Notes: a model not told the origin generated them from the sequence alone. Numbered from the stretch's first letter, positions 26,052-35,760 are shown. The stretch is 53,677 bases of DNA from Bacteroidales bacterium (GCA_003560165.1 PWJC01000092.1:1-53677), one strand, 5' to 3'. Numbers and translations: made by a program.

Positions 26052-26059
26052 CAAAAATA
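26052..26059 (-). promoter_or_regulatory. promoter -7 box for the M16 gene
   Basis: The minus strand reads TATTTTTG, an exact TAnnTTTG match, 72 bases before the chosen ATG. A TTC in place of TTG lies 20 bases upstream. Confidence 0.5.
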
Positions 26060-26128
26060 ATTAAAACCTGCCAGCTTCCGAACCACAGTGGCTATTTTTT
26101 TATGTTTCCTTAACATCCGGGCAAAGCC

Positions 26129-26146
26129 GCAAAGTGGTTACTTTGC
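26129..26146. promoter_or_regulatory. 7-bp inverted repeat upstream of the RND operon
   Basis: GCAAAGT, loop GGTT, ACTTTGC: perfect arms. The right arm contains TTACTTTG (26138-26145), one mismatch from the TAnnTTTG box on the plus strand. It could therefore be an operator overlapping the efflux promoter. Confidence 0.45.
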
Positions 26147-26196
26147 AGAAGGACGGCCATGAAATTCGACTCAGACGGCTGGCTGTCGCAGTAGTT

Positions 26197-26222
26197 ATGG
26201 CAAACAATTTGATGTTTGCCAT
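26197..26222. promoter_or_regulatory. 10-bp perfect inverted repeat, candidate operator
   Basis: ATGGCAAACA, loop ATTTGA, TGTTTGCCAT. The TGTTTG core recurs a third time just downstream (ATTGTTTG at 26221-26228, which pairs with CAAACAAT at 26201-26208). The symmetry and position 118-143 bases before the efflux operon fit a binding site for a dimeric repressor such as a TetR or MarR protein. No such regulator gene is adjacent. Confidence 0.55.
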
Positions 26223-26339
26223 TGTTTGGAATGAAAAGGAATCCGAAAATCATTTTGCAAACGGATTAAACTCTGAAGAAGGTTTTTAGTCCAAAAAAGG
26301 AATGCAACCTATGTTAAACACGATAGCTATCCGATCTGA

Positions 26340-27413
26340 ATGAAGAAGAGAGCCCGTTTTTATGTCAATCTGGGTATCTTGCTTTTGTTGACAGGCGTCA
26401 TTGCCTATCCGAAGGTAAAACCCCTGTTCCTGTCCGGGCAATCTGCCGGTCAGGATTTCCAGCCCCGGCAACGACCGTCTTTGCGTGTGAGCGGAGTCAT
26501 AATCTCCCCGACATCCGTACGCGAGCAGGTGCGCAGCACCGGTACCCTGTTGCCCGACGAAGAGGTGGATTTATCATTTGAAACCAGCGGGAAGGTGGTC
26601 AGTATCCATTTTCGCGAAGGCACCCGTGTCAAGGCCGGGGAATTGCTGGCCAAGATGAACGATCGCCACCTTCAGGCACAGTTGCAGAAACTGGAGGCTC
26701 AGCGAAGGCTTGTGGTGGAGCGTGAATTCCGGCAGCGCAGCCTGCTGGAAAGAGATGCCATCAGCCAGGAAGCTTATGATCAGGCGGTGACCGAGCTCGA
26801 AACCCTTGATGCCGATATCGAGTTGTTGAAGGCCCGTATTGCCGAAACCGAAGTACGGGCCCCCTTCGACGGAGTGGTGGGACTGCGGTACCTCAGCGAG
26901 GGCAACTACGCCACTCCCAATACCCGGCTTGCCAAGTTGATAAAAACCAGCCCCCTGAAGATAGAATTTTCGGTACCCGAACGTTATGCCGGAGAGATCT
27001 ACCCGGGCTTTCCCATCCTTTTCAGCGTAGACGGAAACCTGAACCCCATGGATGCAGAAGTGTATGCTGTCGATCCCATGGTCGACGAAAATACCCGCAC
27101 CTTCAGGGTGAGGGCCCTCTACCCGAATACCGGGCTGGAATTAAACCCGGGCAGGTTTGCCTCGATCAATTTGCTGCTCTCGGAAAGCAGCGATGCCATT
27201 TCCATCCCTTCCGAGGCCCTGATTCCCGAAATGGAGGGCGACAGTGTGTTCGTTTACCGCTCTGGCCTTGCCCACCCTGTATATGTCCGTACCGGAATCC
27301 GCACCGAAGACCGCATTCAGATCGTTGATGGACTGGCGTTTGGCGACACCCTGCTGACTACAGGGGTCTTGCAGCTCCGTCAGGGGCTTCCTGTAGAATT
27401 AGACAACCTGTAA
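26340..27413 (+). CDS. RND efflux periplasmic adaptor (membrane fusion protein)
   Basis: A 357-residue protein anchored by an N-terminal helix (about 8-25). Barrel-sandwich halves flank a short helical hairpin: GTLLPDEEVDLSFETSGKVVSIHFREGTRVKAG before it, and VRAPFDGVVGLRYLSEGNYATPNTRLAKL after it. These are typical HlyD/AcrA adaptor motifs. A membrane-proximal domain ends the chain. It bridges the inner-membrane RND pump to the outer-membrane channel across the periplasm. It is the first gene of a three-gene efflux operon, with 10 bases to the pump gene. Confidence 0.93.
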   Translation: MKKRARFYVNLGILLLLTGVIAYPKVKPLFLSGQSAGQDFQPRQRPSLRVSGVIISPTSVREQVRSTGTLLPDEEVDLSFETSGKVVSIHFREGTRVKAGELLAKMNDRHLQAQLQKLEAQRRLVVEREFRQRSLLERDAISQEAYDQAVTELETLDADIELLKARIAETEVRAPFDGVVGLRYLSEGNYATPNTRLAKLIKTSPLKIEFSVPERYAGEIYPGFPILFSVDGNLNPMDAEVYAVDPMVDENTRTFRVRALYPNTGLELNPGRFASINLLLSESSDAISIPSEALIPEMEGDSVFVYRSGLAHPVYVRTGIRTEDRIQIVDGLAFGDTLLTTGVLQLRQGLPVELDNL

Positions 27414-27423
27414 TCCGCATCGA

Positions 27424-30400
27424 ATGAGTTTATCGTCGTTGAGCATCAAGCGGCCTGTGCTGGCCACCGTTTTTGTGATCCTTATCCTGCTGTTCGGGCT
27501 GATCGGGATGACCTATCTCGGGGTAAGGGAATTTCCCAGCGTAGATCCTCCCGTCATCAGTGTGCGCACCTCCTATCCGGGAGCAAACTCCGATGTGATC
27601 GAGACTCAGATCACCGAACCCCTCGAGCAGGCCATCAATGCCGTCCCGGGCATACGCACCCTGACCAGCGTAAGCCGTCAGGGAAGCAGCAACATCACCG
27701 TGGAATTCGAATTGAGCGTAGACATGGAGACTGCTGCCAACGACGTTCGCGACAAGGTGGCCCAGGCCCAGCGGATGCTGCCCCGTGACGTAGACCCTCC
27801 CATTGTGTCGAAGGCAGATGCAGATGCCTCGCCCATCATGTTCGTCACCGTTTCGAGCGAAACCCGCAGCCTGCTCGAACTGTCCGAAATTGCTGAACTT
27901 ACCCTGAGCGAACAGTTACAAACCATACCGGGGGTCAGTGGCGTCCATATCTGGGGGCAGAAGCGTTATGCCATGCGGTTGTGGCTCGACCCGGCCAAGC
28001 TGGCTGGATACGGGCTTACCCCCCTGGATGTCAGGAATACCCTGCAGCGCGAAAACGTCGAATTGCCCTCGGGCCGCATCGAAGGGAATACGGTTGAGCT
28101 GACCATTCGCACCCTGGGCCTGATGTCGTCACCCGATGAGTTCAACAACATGATCATCAGCCAGCAGGACGGGAGAATCGTCAGATTCAGCGATATCGGC
28201 CGTGCCGAACTGGGTCCCGAAGACCTGCGTGGCATAGTCAGGCGCGACGGGGTCCCCCTGGTGGGCAACGCCATCATCCCCCAGCCGGGCTCAAATCATA
28301 TCGATATCGTGGATGAGGTGTACAGGCGAATTGCCATGATAGAGAGAGATCTGCCCGAGGATGTAACGATCGGCATCGGTTTCGACAACACCGATTATAT
28401 CCGCTCCTCCATCACGGAGGTACGCAACACCATTTTCATTGCCTTCACACTGGTTGTCATCATCATCTTTTTGTTTCTGCGCGACTGGCGAACCACCATC
28501 ATCCCCGTCCTGGTCATCCCGGTGTCACTTATCGGCGCCTTCTTCATCATGTACCTTGCCGGCTTTACCATCAATGTGCTTACCCTGCTGGCCATTGTGC
28601 TGGCCATCGGACTGGTGGTGGACGATGCCATTGTAATGATGGAAAACATTTATGTCAAGATCGAACAGGGGATGACCCCTGTCGAGGCCGGGCTGGCCGG
28701 CTCGAAGGAGATCTTTTTTGCCATCATTGCCACCACCATCACCCTGGTGGCCGTGTTCTTCCCCATTGTTTTCCTCGAAGGCATGACAGGGCGGCTGTTC
28801 AGGGAGTTCAGTATTGTCATAGCCGGGGCGGTCATTATTTCTTCCTTTGTGGCATTGAGCTTTACCCCCATGCTCTCGACCAGGATCCTCAAGCAGCGGT
28901 CCAGCCGGGGCAGGTTCTATCATCAGACAGAGGGTTTTTTCCAGTCGATAAACCAGGCCTACAAAGATTCTCTCGATAAACTGCTGCAAAGACGCTGGCT
29001 GGCCATTGTCATTCTGTTCGTTACCCTGGGCATGGTGGTGCTGTTGTACTCCAACATCCCGGGCGAGATGGCCCCCCTGGAAGACCGATCCCAGCTGAGC
29101 ATCAACACACGCACCCCTGAGGGGACTACCTATGAGTTCATGCGCGATTACATCGAGGAAGTCGCCGACCTGGCCGAAGACCTGGTCCCCGAAAGGGAGT
29201 CGTTGACCACCCTGGTTTTTGGCGGGCGTTCTTTTATACGGCTGGAGTTGAAAAAGCCAAACGAGCGTGAGGCGACACAGCAACAGATCGCCGACCGGCT
29301 TTCGCTGGCATTGCGCGACAAGACCCGCGCCATGGCCTTTGTGAACCAGCAGTCTACATTTGGTGGCCGGCGGTCGGGCAGGCCGGTACAATACGTCCTC
29401 CAGGCCCGGAGCATCGACGCACTGAGGGAAACACTCCCCGCCTTCATGCAGGAAGCCAGCGAAAGCAGCATATTGCAGGCCCCCGACGTCAACCTGAGGT
29501 TCAATCTGCCGGAAATGCAGATCCACATTGATCGCGACAAGGCCAATGCCCTCGGGGTGTCTACCCAGAACATCGGTCAGACACTGCAGCTGGCCCTCAG
29601 CGGACAGCGTTTCGGGTATTTCTTTATGCACGGCAAGCAATACCAGGTGCTGGGCGAACTGAGCCGCGAGGACCGCAACACCCCCCTCGATCTTAAATCA
29701 CTGTATGTGAGGAATAATTCAGGCCATATGGTGCAACTCGACAACCTGGTCACCCTCAGGGAGCATACCGCCCCTCCCCAGCTGTTCCGCTACAACCGCT
29801 TTGTGTCAGCTACCGTTTCGGCTAATCTGTCTCCAGGATATACGATCAGCGAAGGGATCGCCGAGATGGACCGGATCTCCGGACAGGTGTTGGATGAAAC
29901 CTTCCGTACGGCCCTTGCCGGCGATTCACAAGACTATGAGGAAAGTGCCTCCAGCCTGGTGTTTGCCTTTGTGCTGGCCATTGTCTTGATCTTTCTGGTG
30001 TTATCGGCCCAGTTCGAAAGTTTCAAGGATCCGTTTATTGTGATGATGACCGTGCCCCTGGCCATCACCGGTGCCATGATCTTTATGTGGTATTTTGATA
30101 TCACGATGAATATTTTCAGTCTGATCGGCATCATCATGCTGATCGGACTGGTTTCTAAAAACGGCATCCTGATGGTGGAATTTGCCAACCAGCGAAAGCA
30201 GGCGGGCATGCAGAAGATGGAGGCGATCAAAACAGCCGCTGCTGCCAGATTCCGTCCCATCCTGATGACCAGCCTGTCGACCATTCTGGGGGTGATGCCC
30301 CTGACCCTTGGTTTCGGCGAAGGTGCTCAGGGCCGGCTGTCGATGGGGGTGGCGGTTATCGGCGGGCTGATCTTTTCGACCTTCCTTACCTTGTTTGTGG

Positions 30401-30471
30401 TGCCGGCCGTGTATTCCTATATTTCGAGTGATTCAAAGAATGTAAAAGATGATGATGCGTCTGTTTCTTAG
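27424..30471 (+). CDS. RND efflux transporter permease
   Basis: A 1015-residue inner-membrane pump of the AcrB/MexB (HAE1) type. The first helix begins at residue about 10 (ATVFVILILLFGLIGMTYLG). A large porter loop with VRTSYPGANSDVIETQITEPLEQAINAVPG follows. The proton-relay aspartates of helix 4 are D400 and D401 in GLVVDDAIVMMENI. The second half repeats the layout, with LVSKNGILMVEFANQ near the end. It exports amphiphilic compounds using the proton gradient. It is co-transcribed with the adaptor and overlaps the channel gene by 23 bases. The spectrum cannot be predicted. Confidence 0.95.
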   Translation: MSLSSLSIKRPVLATVFVILILLFGLIGMTYLGVREFPSVDPPVISVRTSYPGANSDVIETQITEPLEQAINAVPGIRTLTSVSRQGSSNITVEFELSVDMETAANDVRDKVAQAQRMLPRDVDPPIVSKADADASPIMFVTVSSETRSLLELSEIAELTLSEQLQTIPGVSGVHIWGQKRYAMRLWLDPAKLAGYGLTPLDVRNTLQRENVELPSGRIEGNTVELTIRTLGLMSSPDEFNNMIISQQDGRIVRFSDIGRAELGPEDLRGIVRRDGVPLVGNAIIPQPGSNHIDIVDEVYRRIAMIERDLPEDVTIGIGFDNTDYIRSSITEVRNTIFIAFTLVVIIIFLFLRDWRTTIIPVLVIPVSLIGAFFIMYLAGFTINVLTLLAIVLAIGLVVDDAIVMMENIYVKIEQGMTPVEAGLAGSKEIFFAIIATTITLVAVFFPIVFLEGMTGRLFREFSIVIAGAVIISSFVALSFTPMLSTRILKQRSSRGRFYHQTEGFFQSINQAYKDSLDKLLQRRWLAIVILFVTLGMVVLLYSNIPGEMAPLEDRSQLSINTRTPEGTTYEFMRDYIEEVADLAEDLVPERESLTTLVFGGRSFIRLELKKPNEREATQQQIADRLSLALRDKTRAMAFVNQQSTFGGRRSGRPVQYVLQARSIDALRETLPAFMQEASESSILQAPDVNLRFNLPEMQIHIDRDKANALGVSTQNIGQTLQLALSGQRFGYFFMHGKQYQVLGELSREDRNTPLDLKSLYVRNNSGHMVQLDNLVTLREHTAPPQLFRYNRFVSATVSANLSPGYTISEGIAEMDRISGQVLDETFRTALAGDSQDYEESASSLVFAFVLAIVLIFLVLSAQFESFKDPFIVMMTVPLAITGAMIFMWYFDITMNIFSLIGIIMLIGLVSKNGILMVEFANQRKQAGMQKMEAIKTAAAARFRPILMTSLSTILGVMPLTLGFGEGAQGRLSMGVAVIGGLIFSTFLTLFVVPAVYSYISSDSKNVKDDDASVS

Positions 30472-31765
30472 TGTGATTCTCCTGTTGGTTGTCGATGGTC
30501 TGGCTGCACAACAGATCATCAGTCTGCAGGAGGTACTGTCGGTAGGGCTTGAGAACAATTATTCCATCCGCCTGGTCCGCAACCGTCAGCAAATATCTTC
30601 CAATAACCACAGCCTGGGACACGCCGGCTTCCTGCCATCGCTCGACTTCAGGGGACAGTACTCCGGTACCAGGACGCATACCGACCGCACCGGTTTTGAC
30701 GGCGAAACCTCTTCTTTGCGGGGCATACACAACACCAACGCCAATGCCGGCCTGAGCCTTGGCTGGACCATTTTCGACGGGTTCCGGGTGCAAACCACCT
30801 ACGAAAGGCTGTCGGTCCTCAAGGAAATAGGGGAACTCAACACCCAGGCCGCCATTGAGCACCTGGTGGCGGGGATCACGGCCGAGTATTTCAATCTGAT
30901 ACAGCAGCAGCGCCTGCTCGACAACCTGAGATTTGCCGTTGAGTTGTCGCGCGAAAGGGTTCGCATCGACGAGGAACGATTTCTGCTGGGCTCTGGCTCG
31001 AAGCTGCAGTTATTGCAGGCCGAGGTTTTCCTGAATGCCGACAGTTCGCGGATGGGCAGGCAGGAGGAGGTGGTGAGGGCCTCGCGTGTGCGTCTAAATG
31101 AGCTGATGGCCATGGACGATCTGCGGCTCAACATCCAGCCCCGCGACACCACCATCTTAATCAACGACATCCTCATCCTGGAAAGTCTGGAGACTGCTGC
31201 CATGCAGAACAATGTTTTCCTCAGGCTGGCCGATAAGAACATCCGCATTTCGGAATTCGATAAAAGGATTATCCACTCCAGGACCCTGCCCTATGTGAAC
31301 CTGAGTTCGGGTTACGGATACACCCGCAATACCTTTCAGACCGGTGCGTTCAGCGACCAGCAGTCGTTCGGGATGAATTACGGCATCACCCTTGGGGTGA
31401 ACCTCTTCGATGGCCTGGAACAACGCCGCAGACGCAGCAATGCCATCCTGGAGATCGAGAACCACCGGCTGATGGCCGAAGAAACGGAAATGGCCGTCAG
31501 GGCCGATTTGATCACCACCTATAATATATACCTGAACAACCTCCGGCTGATGGAGATGGAAACCCAAAACCTCTCTGTGGCCTATGAAACCCTGGAGATC
31601 GCCATGGAGCGTTACCGTCTCGGAGCCCTTTCGGGCATTGAATTAAGGGAGGTGCAGCAAAACCTGCTCGATGCCGAGGAGCGGCTGCTGTCGATCCAAT
31701 ACCAGACCAAACTGGCAGAGATCTCCCTGCTGCGGATCTCGGGCAGGATACTGATCTATTTGTAA
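30449..31765 (+). CDS. TolC-family outer-membrane channel
   Basis: A 438-residue outer-membrane efflux protein with an N-terminal signal peptide (MMMRLFLSVILLLVVDGLAAQ). Three successive in-frame ATGs begin the frame. Two TolC-type repeats of long amphipathic helices are visible: LQEVLSVGLENNYSIRLVRNR to EFNL-like helices ending FNLIQQQRLLDN, and ERYRLGALSGIELREVQQNLLDAEERLLS near the C-terminus. It forms the trimeric exit duct of the RND system encoded just upstream. Overlap with the pump gene indicates coupled translation. Confidence 0.93.
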   Translation: MMMRLFLSVILLLVVDGLAAQQIISLQEVLSVGLENNYSIRLVRNRQQISSNNHSLGHAGFLPSLDFRGQYSGTRTHTDRTGFDGETSSLRGIHNTNANAGLSLGWTIFDGFRVQTTYERLSVLKEIGELNTQAAIEHLVAGITAEYFNLIQQQRLLDNLRFAVELSRERVRIDEERFLLGSGSKLQLLQAEVFLNADSSRMGRQEEVVRASRVRLNELMAMDDLRLNIQPRDTTILINDILILESLETAAMQNNVFLRLADKNIRISEFDKRIIHSRTLPYVNLSSGYGYTRNTFQTGAFSDQQSFGMNYGITLGVNLFDGLEQRRRRSNAILEIENHRLMAEETEMAVRADLITTYNIYLNNLRLMEMETQNLSVAYETLEIAMERYRLGALSGIELREVQQNLLDAEERLLSIQYQTKLAEISLLRISGRILIYL

Positions 31766-31786
31766 GATCTTTCCCTGATTGCCTGT

Positions 31787-34003
31787 TTAATCCGGGGCTT
31801 TGGTGAACAGCCGGTGGCAGGGTATGCTGAAATAGAAGGTGCTGCCTTTCGGGGGTGCCGAATCAAGCCATATCCGGCCCCCAAGCAACTCCACATAGGA
31901 TTTGGAGATCGAAAGCCCCAGTCCGAGGCCCGAGTGAATCTCCTCCCTGGGTACTTTGGCCTGGTGAAAGCGGTCAAAAATTAGTTTTTGATGTCCGGGT
32001 TCGACCCCGGGCCCGGTGTCGGATACGTAAAACTGCATCCTGTCTTCTTCTTTGCGGCAGCCATACTCCACCTGTCCCACCGTGGTGAACTTGATGGCAT
32101 TGTGCACCAGGTTGGTAATGATCTGCATCAGCTTGGTGGCGTCGGTGGTCACAGTCGATAGCCCGGGTGGAAGCTGTGTGGCAAGTTTCAGTTTAAGGTC
32201 CTTTTCCCGGGCCATGGGCTCCAACTGCCTGAAAACTTCCCGCATGAGCCCGTTAATATCCGTTTTTTGCCGGTGGATCTCCACACTGCCTGTTTCGATC
32301 GCCGATACCTGAAGAAGGTCTTCGATGATCGACAGCAATTGCAGGCTGCCCCGGTGGATGGTGCTGCTGATCTGCCGAAGTTCTTCTCTGGGCAGTTCGC
32401 TCTCTTTTAAAATCTCGGAAAACCCCATGATGGCATTCAAGGGAGTCCGGATCTCGTGGGAGAGGTTGTTCAGAAAAGCGGTTTTCAGCCGGTTGCTTTC
32501 CTCGGCCTTGTTTTTGGCTGCCCTCAGATTTTCCATATCCTGCTGACGCTGCAGGGCCAGGCTGACCTGGTTCGAAATGAACTCGAGCACCTCCATGCTG
32601 CGTTCATTGAAGGCATTGGGGTTGTCATAGCTTTGCAGGACCATCACGCCCATGATCTCCGGACCCGAGAACAGCGGAATGCCCAGCCAGGCTTTGCTCA
32701 TGCTCCCAATCTGTATGATCTTCCCTGCCCTGATCAGCCGCTGCATATCAGGTGTTTTTAACAGCAGGCTGCGTTTTTCTTCAACGACCAGCCCGGTAAG
32801 CGAATCTTTAGCCAGCCAGCTTTTTATGTGGTCTTTTTCGTCCGATTGAAAGGGCACCGACAACTTCCCGGTGGTTTTCTCGTACAGGGCGATGTAGAAA
32901 TTCCGGGTGTCGGTCAGTTTTGAAAGCTGACTGCGGACGATGCGGACCAGGTCTTCGAGATTGTCGGTAAACACCATGGCATTGGCCACCTGGTAAATGA
33001 TCCTTTGAGCTGCCTCGTATTGCTTTCTTTCGGAGATGTCTCTGATGATGGTCAGTACGGTCTTTTCACCTTCCGATTCCATTTGCCTCAGGCTGATCTC
33101 GGTTTCCAGCAACTTGCCGTCCAGCCGCTGGTGTTGCCACCCGAATACTATGGAGTCGCCACGGAGCGCTCTTTTCATGAAGGCATCGGCCTTTTCACGC
33201 GAATCCCGGCCATCGGGCTGCATCGGGGGAGAGAGATCGGCAGGATGACAGTGGATCAATTGGTCGCGGTTCCTGTCGAACAATTCCTCGGCGGCAGGAT
33301 TGCATTCCACAATACCTGATTCGGCAAGCAGGAGGATGGCGTCGTTGGCGTTTTCGAACAAAGCCCGGTATTTTTCTTCATTCTCTTTCAATGATGTCTT
33401 TTCGCTTAGTTCCTGATGTATGGCCCGCTTTTGATGCTCCAGTCGCAGACGGTGAAGTGCCTGCCCCAGTTCAGACACCAGCTCCCTGTATAAATCCAGA
33501 TTAATGCCGTAGCGGACATGCTCATGGGGTCCGGAAGCGACCAGTACGCCATAGGGATTGTTCTCATAGCCCAGGGAGGAACAAAAATACGATTGACCGG
33601 GATAAAGGTCGGCGAACGAACACCCCCGGCATTGTGCATGGGAAACATTGACCAGGCCCGGTTTATCATGTTCCAGTCCATGGATCATGCAGGATGGGAA
33701 GTTGCTGCTTTTCAAATCCCTGTACAGGGCCTCCTTTTTCTCGCCCAAGCCGTGTGCGGCAAAGTGGGTCAGCTGAGCGCACTCATCGGTCAGGGCAATC
33801 CATACATACCTGAATCCGAAACAACGGCCCAGCCTGTTGCAGGCCATGTCGATCAACTCCTGGGGATCTTTCGCCTGCAAAACCATCTGGTTCATGCGGC
33901 GGATTCCCGAAATGGCCTTTTCCAGGGCTTCTTCACCGTTGGGGTGCAGTCCGGACAAGTGCCGGGTGAATTGCGGGCTTTTATGTTTCTGAGGGTTATT
34001 CAT
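31787..34003 (-). CDS. GAF-PAS-GAF sensor histidine kinase
   Basis: A 738-residue kinase without membrane segments when started at the ATG at 34003 (MNNPQKHKSP). An upstream ATG at 34114 overlaps a likely -7 box and adds an unconserved Pro/Lys/Gly stretch. Layout: GAF 1 about 35-190, PAS about 205-325, GAF 2 about 335-485, HisKA with H516 (NLSHEIRTPLNA), HATPase about 620-725 (NLVHNAIKFT, SDTGPGV, GLGLGLSIS). GAF 1 holds C105, C125, C128 and C141, a spacing that suggests a metal, Fe-S or thiol sensor. No response regulator is in the window, so it is an orphan kinase. Confidence 0.9.
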   Translation of the reverse strand: MNNPQKHKSPQFTRHLSGLHPNGEEALEKAISGIRRMNQMVLQAKDPQELIDMACNRLGRCFGFRYVWIALTDECAQLTHFAAHGLGEKKEALYRDLKSSNFPSCMIHGLEHDKPGLVNVSHAQCRGCSFADLYPGQSYFCSSLGYENNPYGVLVASGPHEHVRYGINLDLYRELVSELGQALHRLRLEHQKRAIHQELSEKTSLKENEEKYRALFENANDAILLLAESGIVECNPAAEELFDRNRDQLIHCHPADLSPPMQPDGRDSREKADAFMKRALRGDSIVFGWQHQRLDGKLLETEISLRQMESEGEKTVLTIIRDISERKQYEAAQRIIYQVANAMVFTDNLEDLVRIVRSQLSKLTDTRNFYIALYEKTTGKLSVPFQSDEKDHIKSWLAKDSLTGLVVEEKRSLLLKTPDMQRLIRAGKIIQIGSMSKAWLGIPLFSGPEIMGVMVLQSYDNPNAFNERSMEVLEFISNQVSLALQRQQDMENLRAAKNKAEESNRLKTAFLNNLSHEIRTPLNAIMGFSEILKESELPREELRQISSTIHRGSLQLLSIIEDLLQVSAIETGSVEIHRQKTDINGLMREVFRQLEPMAREKDLKLKLATQLPPGLSTVTTDATKLMQIITNLVHNAIKFTTVGQVEYGCRKEEDRMQFYVSDTGPGVEPGHQKLIFDRFHQAKVPREEIHSGLGLGLSISKSYVELLGGRIWLDSAPPKGSTFYFSIPCHRLFTKAPD

Positions 34004-34272
34004 GTTTTGAATGAAATGGGTTTGGTATGCGCGGTAGCCGCCTGAATCAGCGGCAGGTCCGGCTTTTTTTTTCGGTCCGGTTACGCCAGGAGTTGGCGTA
34101 GTGTAAACGGGCATAAAGGTACAATTTATATGAATTAATGGATATGTTTGGGGAAAATAAATAAGGCAACCGGACTGATGGAAGCTTGCCCTGGTCTGAG
34201 TGTTGGATGATCGGGCATCCTGTTGCGAGGGTAAAGGAAAACGGGCTTTCGCTGTGCAGCGCCGGGAACGCT
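34004..34272. other. leader region of the histidine kinase
   Basis: A 269-base spacer after cysS. On the minus strand TACCTTTA (34114-34121) is one mismatch from the -7 box. Between it and the ATG are two inverted repeats: TACGCCA/TGGCGTA (34082-34100) and GCCGC/GCGGC (about 34037-34054), followed by a run of nine T on the plus strand. No gene is supported here. Confidence 0.45.
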
Positions 34273-35760
34273 TCAACGGTCGAACGCCCAGCTTGCCCCG
34301 TCTTTTTCGTCTTTTACCTGTATGCCTGCATCAAGAAGGGCGTCCCGTATCCGGTCGGAGGTTTTCCAGTCTTTCTGCTCCCTGGCCTGTTTCCGGAGGT
34401 CGAGGATGACCTGCACCAGGGCATCGAGGATCCCCGGTTCGGCCTGGACCCCCCGGCCGTTCACCGGGTTCAGTCCGAAGATGTCGTTCATAAAGAGTGA
34501 AAAGGTTTGCCGGAGGTTTTCCAGATCGGGGCCCGAAAGGCTGTCTTTGGTGTCTTTGACCGAATTGATCACACGGGAGGCGTCGAAAAGATGGGCAATG
34601 GCCACCGGGCTGTTGAAATCGTCGAGCAGGGCCTCGTGGCATTTGCCGGCAAGGCCCGAAGTGTCGACGCTCGATCGTTGTCCGGGCTCCAGGCTTTGGA
34701 GTGTGTCCATGGCCTGCATCATCCTTTTGAGGCCCTTTTCGGCAGCCTGCAGGGCTTCGTTGCTGAAGTCGAGGGTGCTCCGGTAATGTGCCTGCAGAAT
34801 AAAGAACCTCAGGGTCATCGGATCGTATGCCTGGGTCAGGCCGGGGGGGTCGCCGCTGAAAAACTCCCTGAGGGTAATGAAGTTGCCCAGTGATTTTCCC
34901 ATTTTCTGCCCGTTGATCGTCACCATGTTGTTGTGCATCCAAAACCGGGCGGCGTCTTTCCCGTGCGCCGCATTGGTCTGGGCGATCTCGCATTCGTGGT
35001 GGGGGAACATCAGATCCATGCCCCCGCCGTGAATGTCGAATTCCCTGCCCAGGTATTTGGCGCTCATGGCCGAGCATTCCAGGTGCCAGCCCGGAAAGCC
35101 CTCACCCCATGGCGAAGGCCAGCGCATGATGTGCCCGGGCGGGGCTTTTTTCCAAAGGGCAAAATCGGCCGGGTGCTTTTTTTCTTCCTGTCCCGACAGA
35201 TCCCGGGTACCCGAAATCAGGTCATCAAGTACCCTTCCGCTGAGTTTGCCATACCTGTGCGAGCGGCTGTACTGCTCAACGTCAAAGTAGACCGAGCCGT
35301 TCACCTCGTAGGCAAACCCTTCCTCAAGGATGGCCTTGGCCATTTCGATCTGCTCGATGATGTGGCCTGAGGCCCTTGGTTCGATGCTGGGGCTCAGCAC
35401 ATTCAATCGCTTCATGTCTTCGTGGTAGCGAAGCGAATAGTGCTGGACCACCTCCATGGGCTCCAGCTGTTCCAGCCTGGCTTTTTTCGCCACCTTGTCT
35501 TCGCCCTCATCGGCGTCATCTTCCAGATGACCTACATCGGTGATGTTGCGCACATATCTGACCCTGTATCCAAGGTATTGCAGGTAACGGAACACCAGGT
35601 CGAAACAAACGGCCGGCCGGGCATGCCCCAGGTGGGCGTCGCCATACACCGTGGGACCGCAAACGTACATCCCGGCAAAAGGGGGATTGAGCGTAGAAAA
35701 AATTTCCTTGCGGCGGGAGAGGGAGTTGTAAATTTTTAATTCTGAGGATTTTTCTGGCAT
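34273..35760 (-). CDS. cysS: cysteinyl-tRNA synthetase
   Basis: A 495-residue class I aminoacyl-tRNA synthetase charging tRNA-Cys. The HIGH motif is HLGH at 43-46 in [12 protein letters not shown]34 and the later WHLECS and HHECEIAQ provide the zinc ligands for cysteine recognition. The KMSKS motif is KMGKS (about residue 290). The C-terminal DALR-like anticodon region is present. Length and motifs are normal. TAAAGTTA at 35784-35791 (minus strand TAACTTTA, one mismatch) is a probable -7 box 23 bases before the ATG. Confidence 0.95.
   Translation of the reverse strand: MPEKSSELKIYNSLSRRKEIFSTLNPPFAGMYVCGPTVYGDAHLGHARPAVCFDLVFRYLQYLGYRVRYVRNITDVGHLEDDADEGEDKVAKKARLEQLEPMEVVQHYSLRYHEDMKRLNVLSPSIEPRASGHIIEQIEMAKAILEEGFAYEVNGSVYFDVEQYSRSHRYGKLSGRVLDDLISGTRDLSGQEEKKHPADFALWKKAPPGHIMRWPSPWGEGFPGWHLECSAMSAKYLGREFDIHGGGMDLMFPHHECEIAQTNAAHGKDAARFWMHNNMVTINGQKMGKSLGNFITLREFFSGDPPGLTQAYDPMTLRFFILQAHYRSTLDFSNEALQAAEKGLKRMMQAMDTLQSLEPGQRSSVDTSGLAGKCHEALLDDFNSPVAIAHLFDASRVINSVKDTKDSLSGPDLENLRQTFSLFMNDIFGLNPVNGRGVQAEPGILDALVQVILDLRKQAREQKDWKTSDRIRDALLDAGIQVKDEKDGASWAFDR

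Larger units (their letters stand above)
26025..26339. other. regulatory intergenic region between M16 peptidase and efflux operon
   Basis: A 315-base divergent spacer without a gene. It holds the M16 promoter box (26052-26059), a short inverted repeat overlapping a near-consensus box (26129-26146) and a perfect 10-bp inverted repeat (26197-26222). All are described separately. The final 110 bases before the efflux ATG contain nothing else that I can name. Confidence 0.6.

Noticed and set aside
26090-26114. CCACAGTGG followed by seven T as a terminator on the plus strand
   Set aside because: The stem is only four base pairs and there is no upstream plus-strand gene for it to end.
27424-30471. 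Possible CRISPR or defence locus anywhere in the window
   Set aside because: I saw no regularly spaced direct repeats with unique spacers. No nuclease, toxin-antitoxin, restriction or phage genes were recognised; the large genes are all accounted for by transport, metabolism and translation families.
34004-34272. A tRNA in the spacer between cysS and the histidine kinase
   Set aside because: I looked for a cloverleaf with a T-arm GTTC box and an acceptor stem. The GGTTCG-like and palindromic pieces do not assemble into one.
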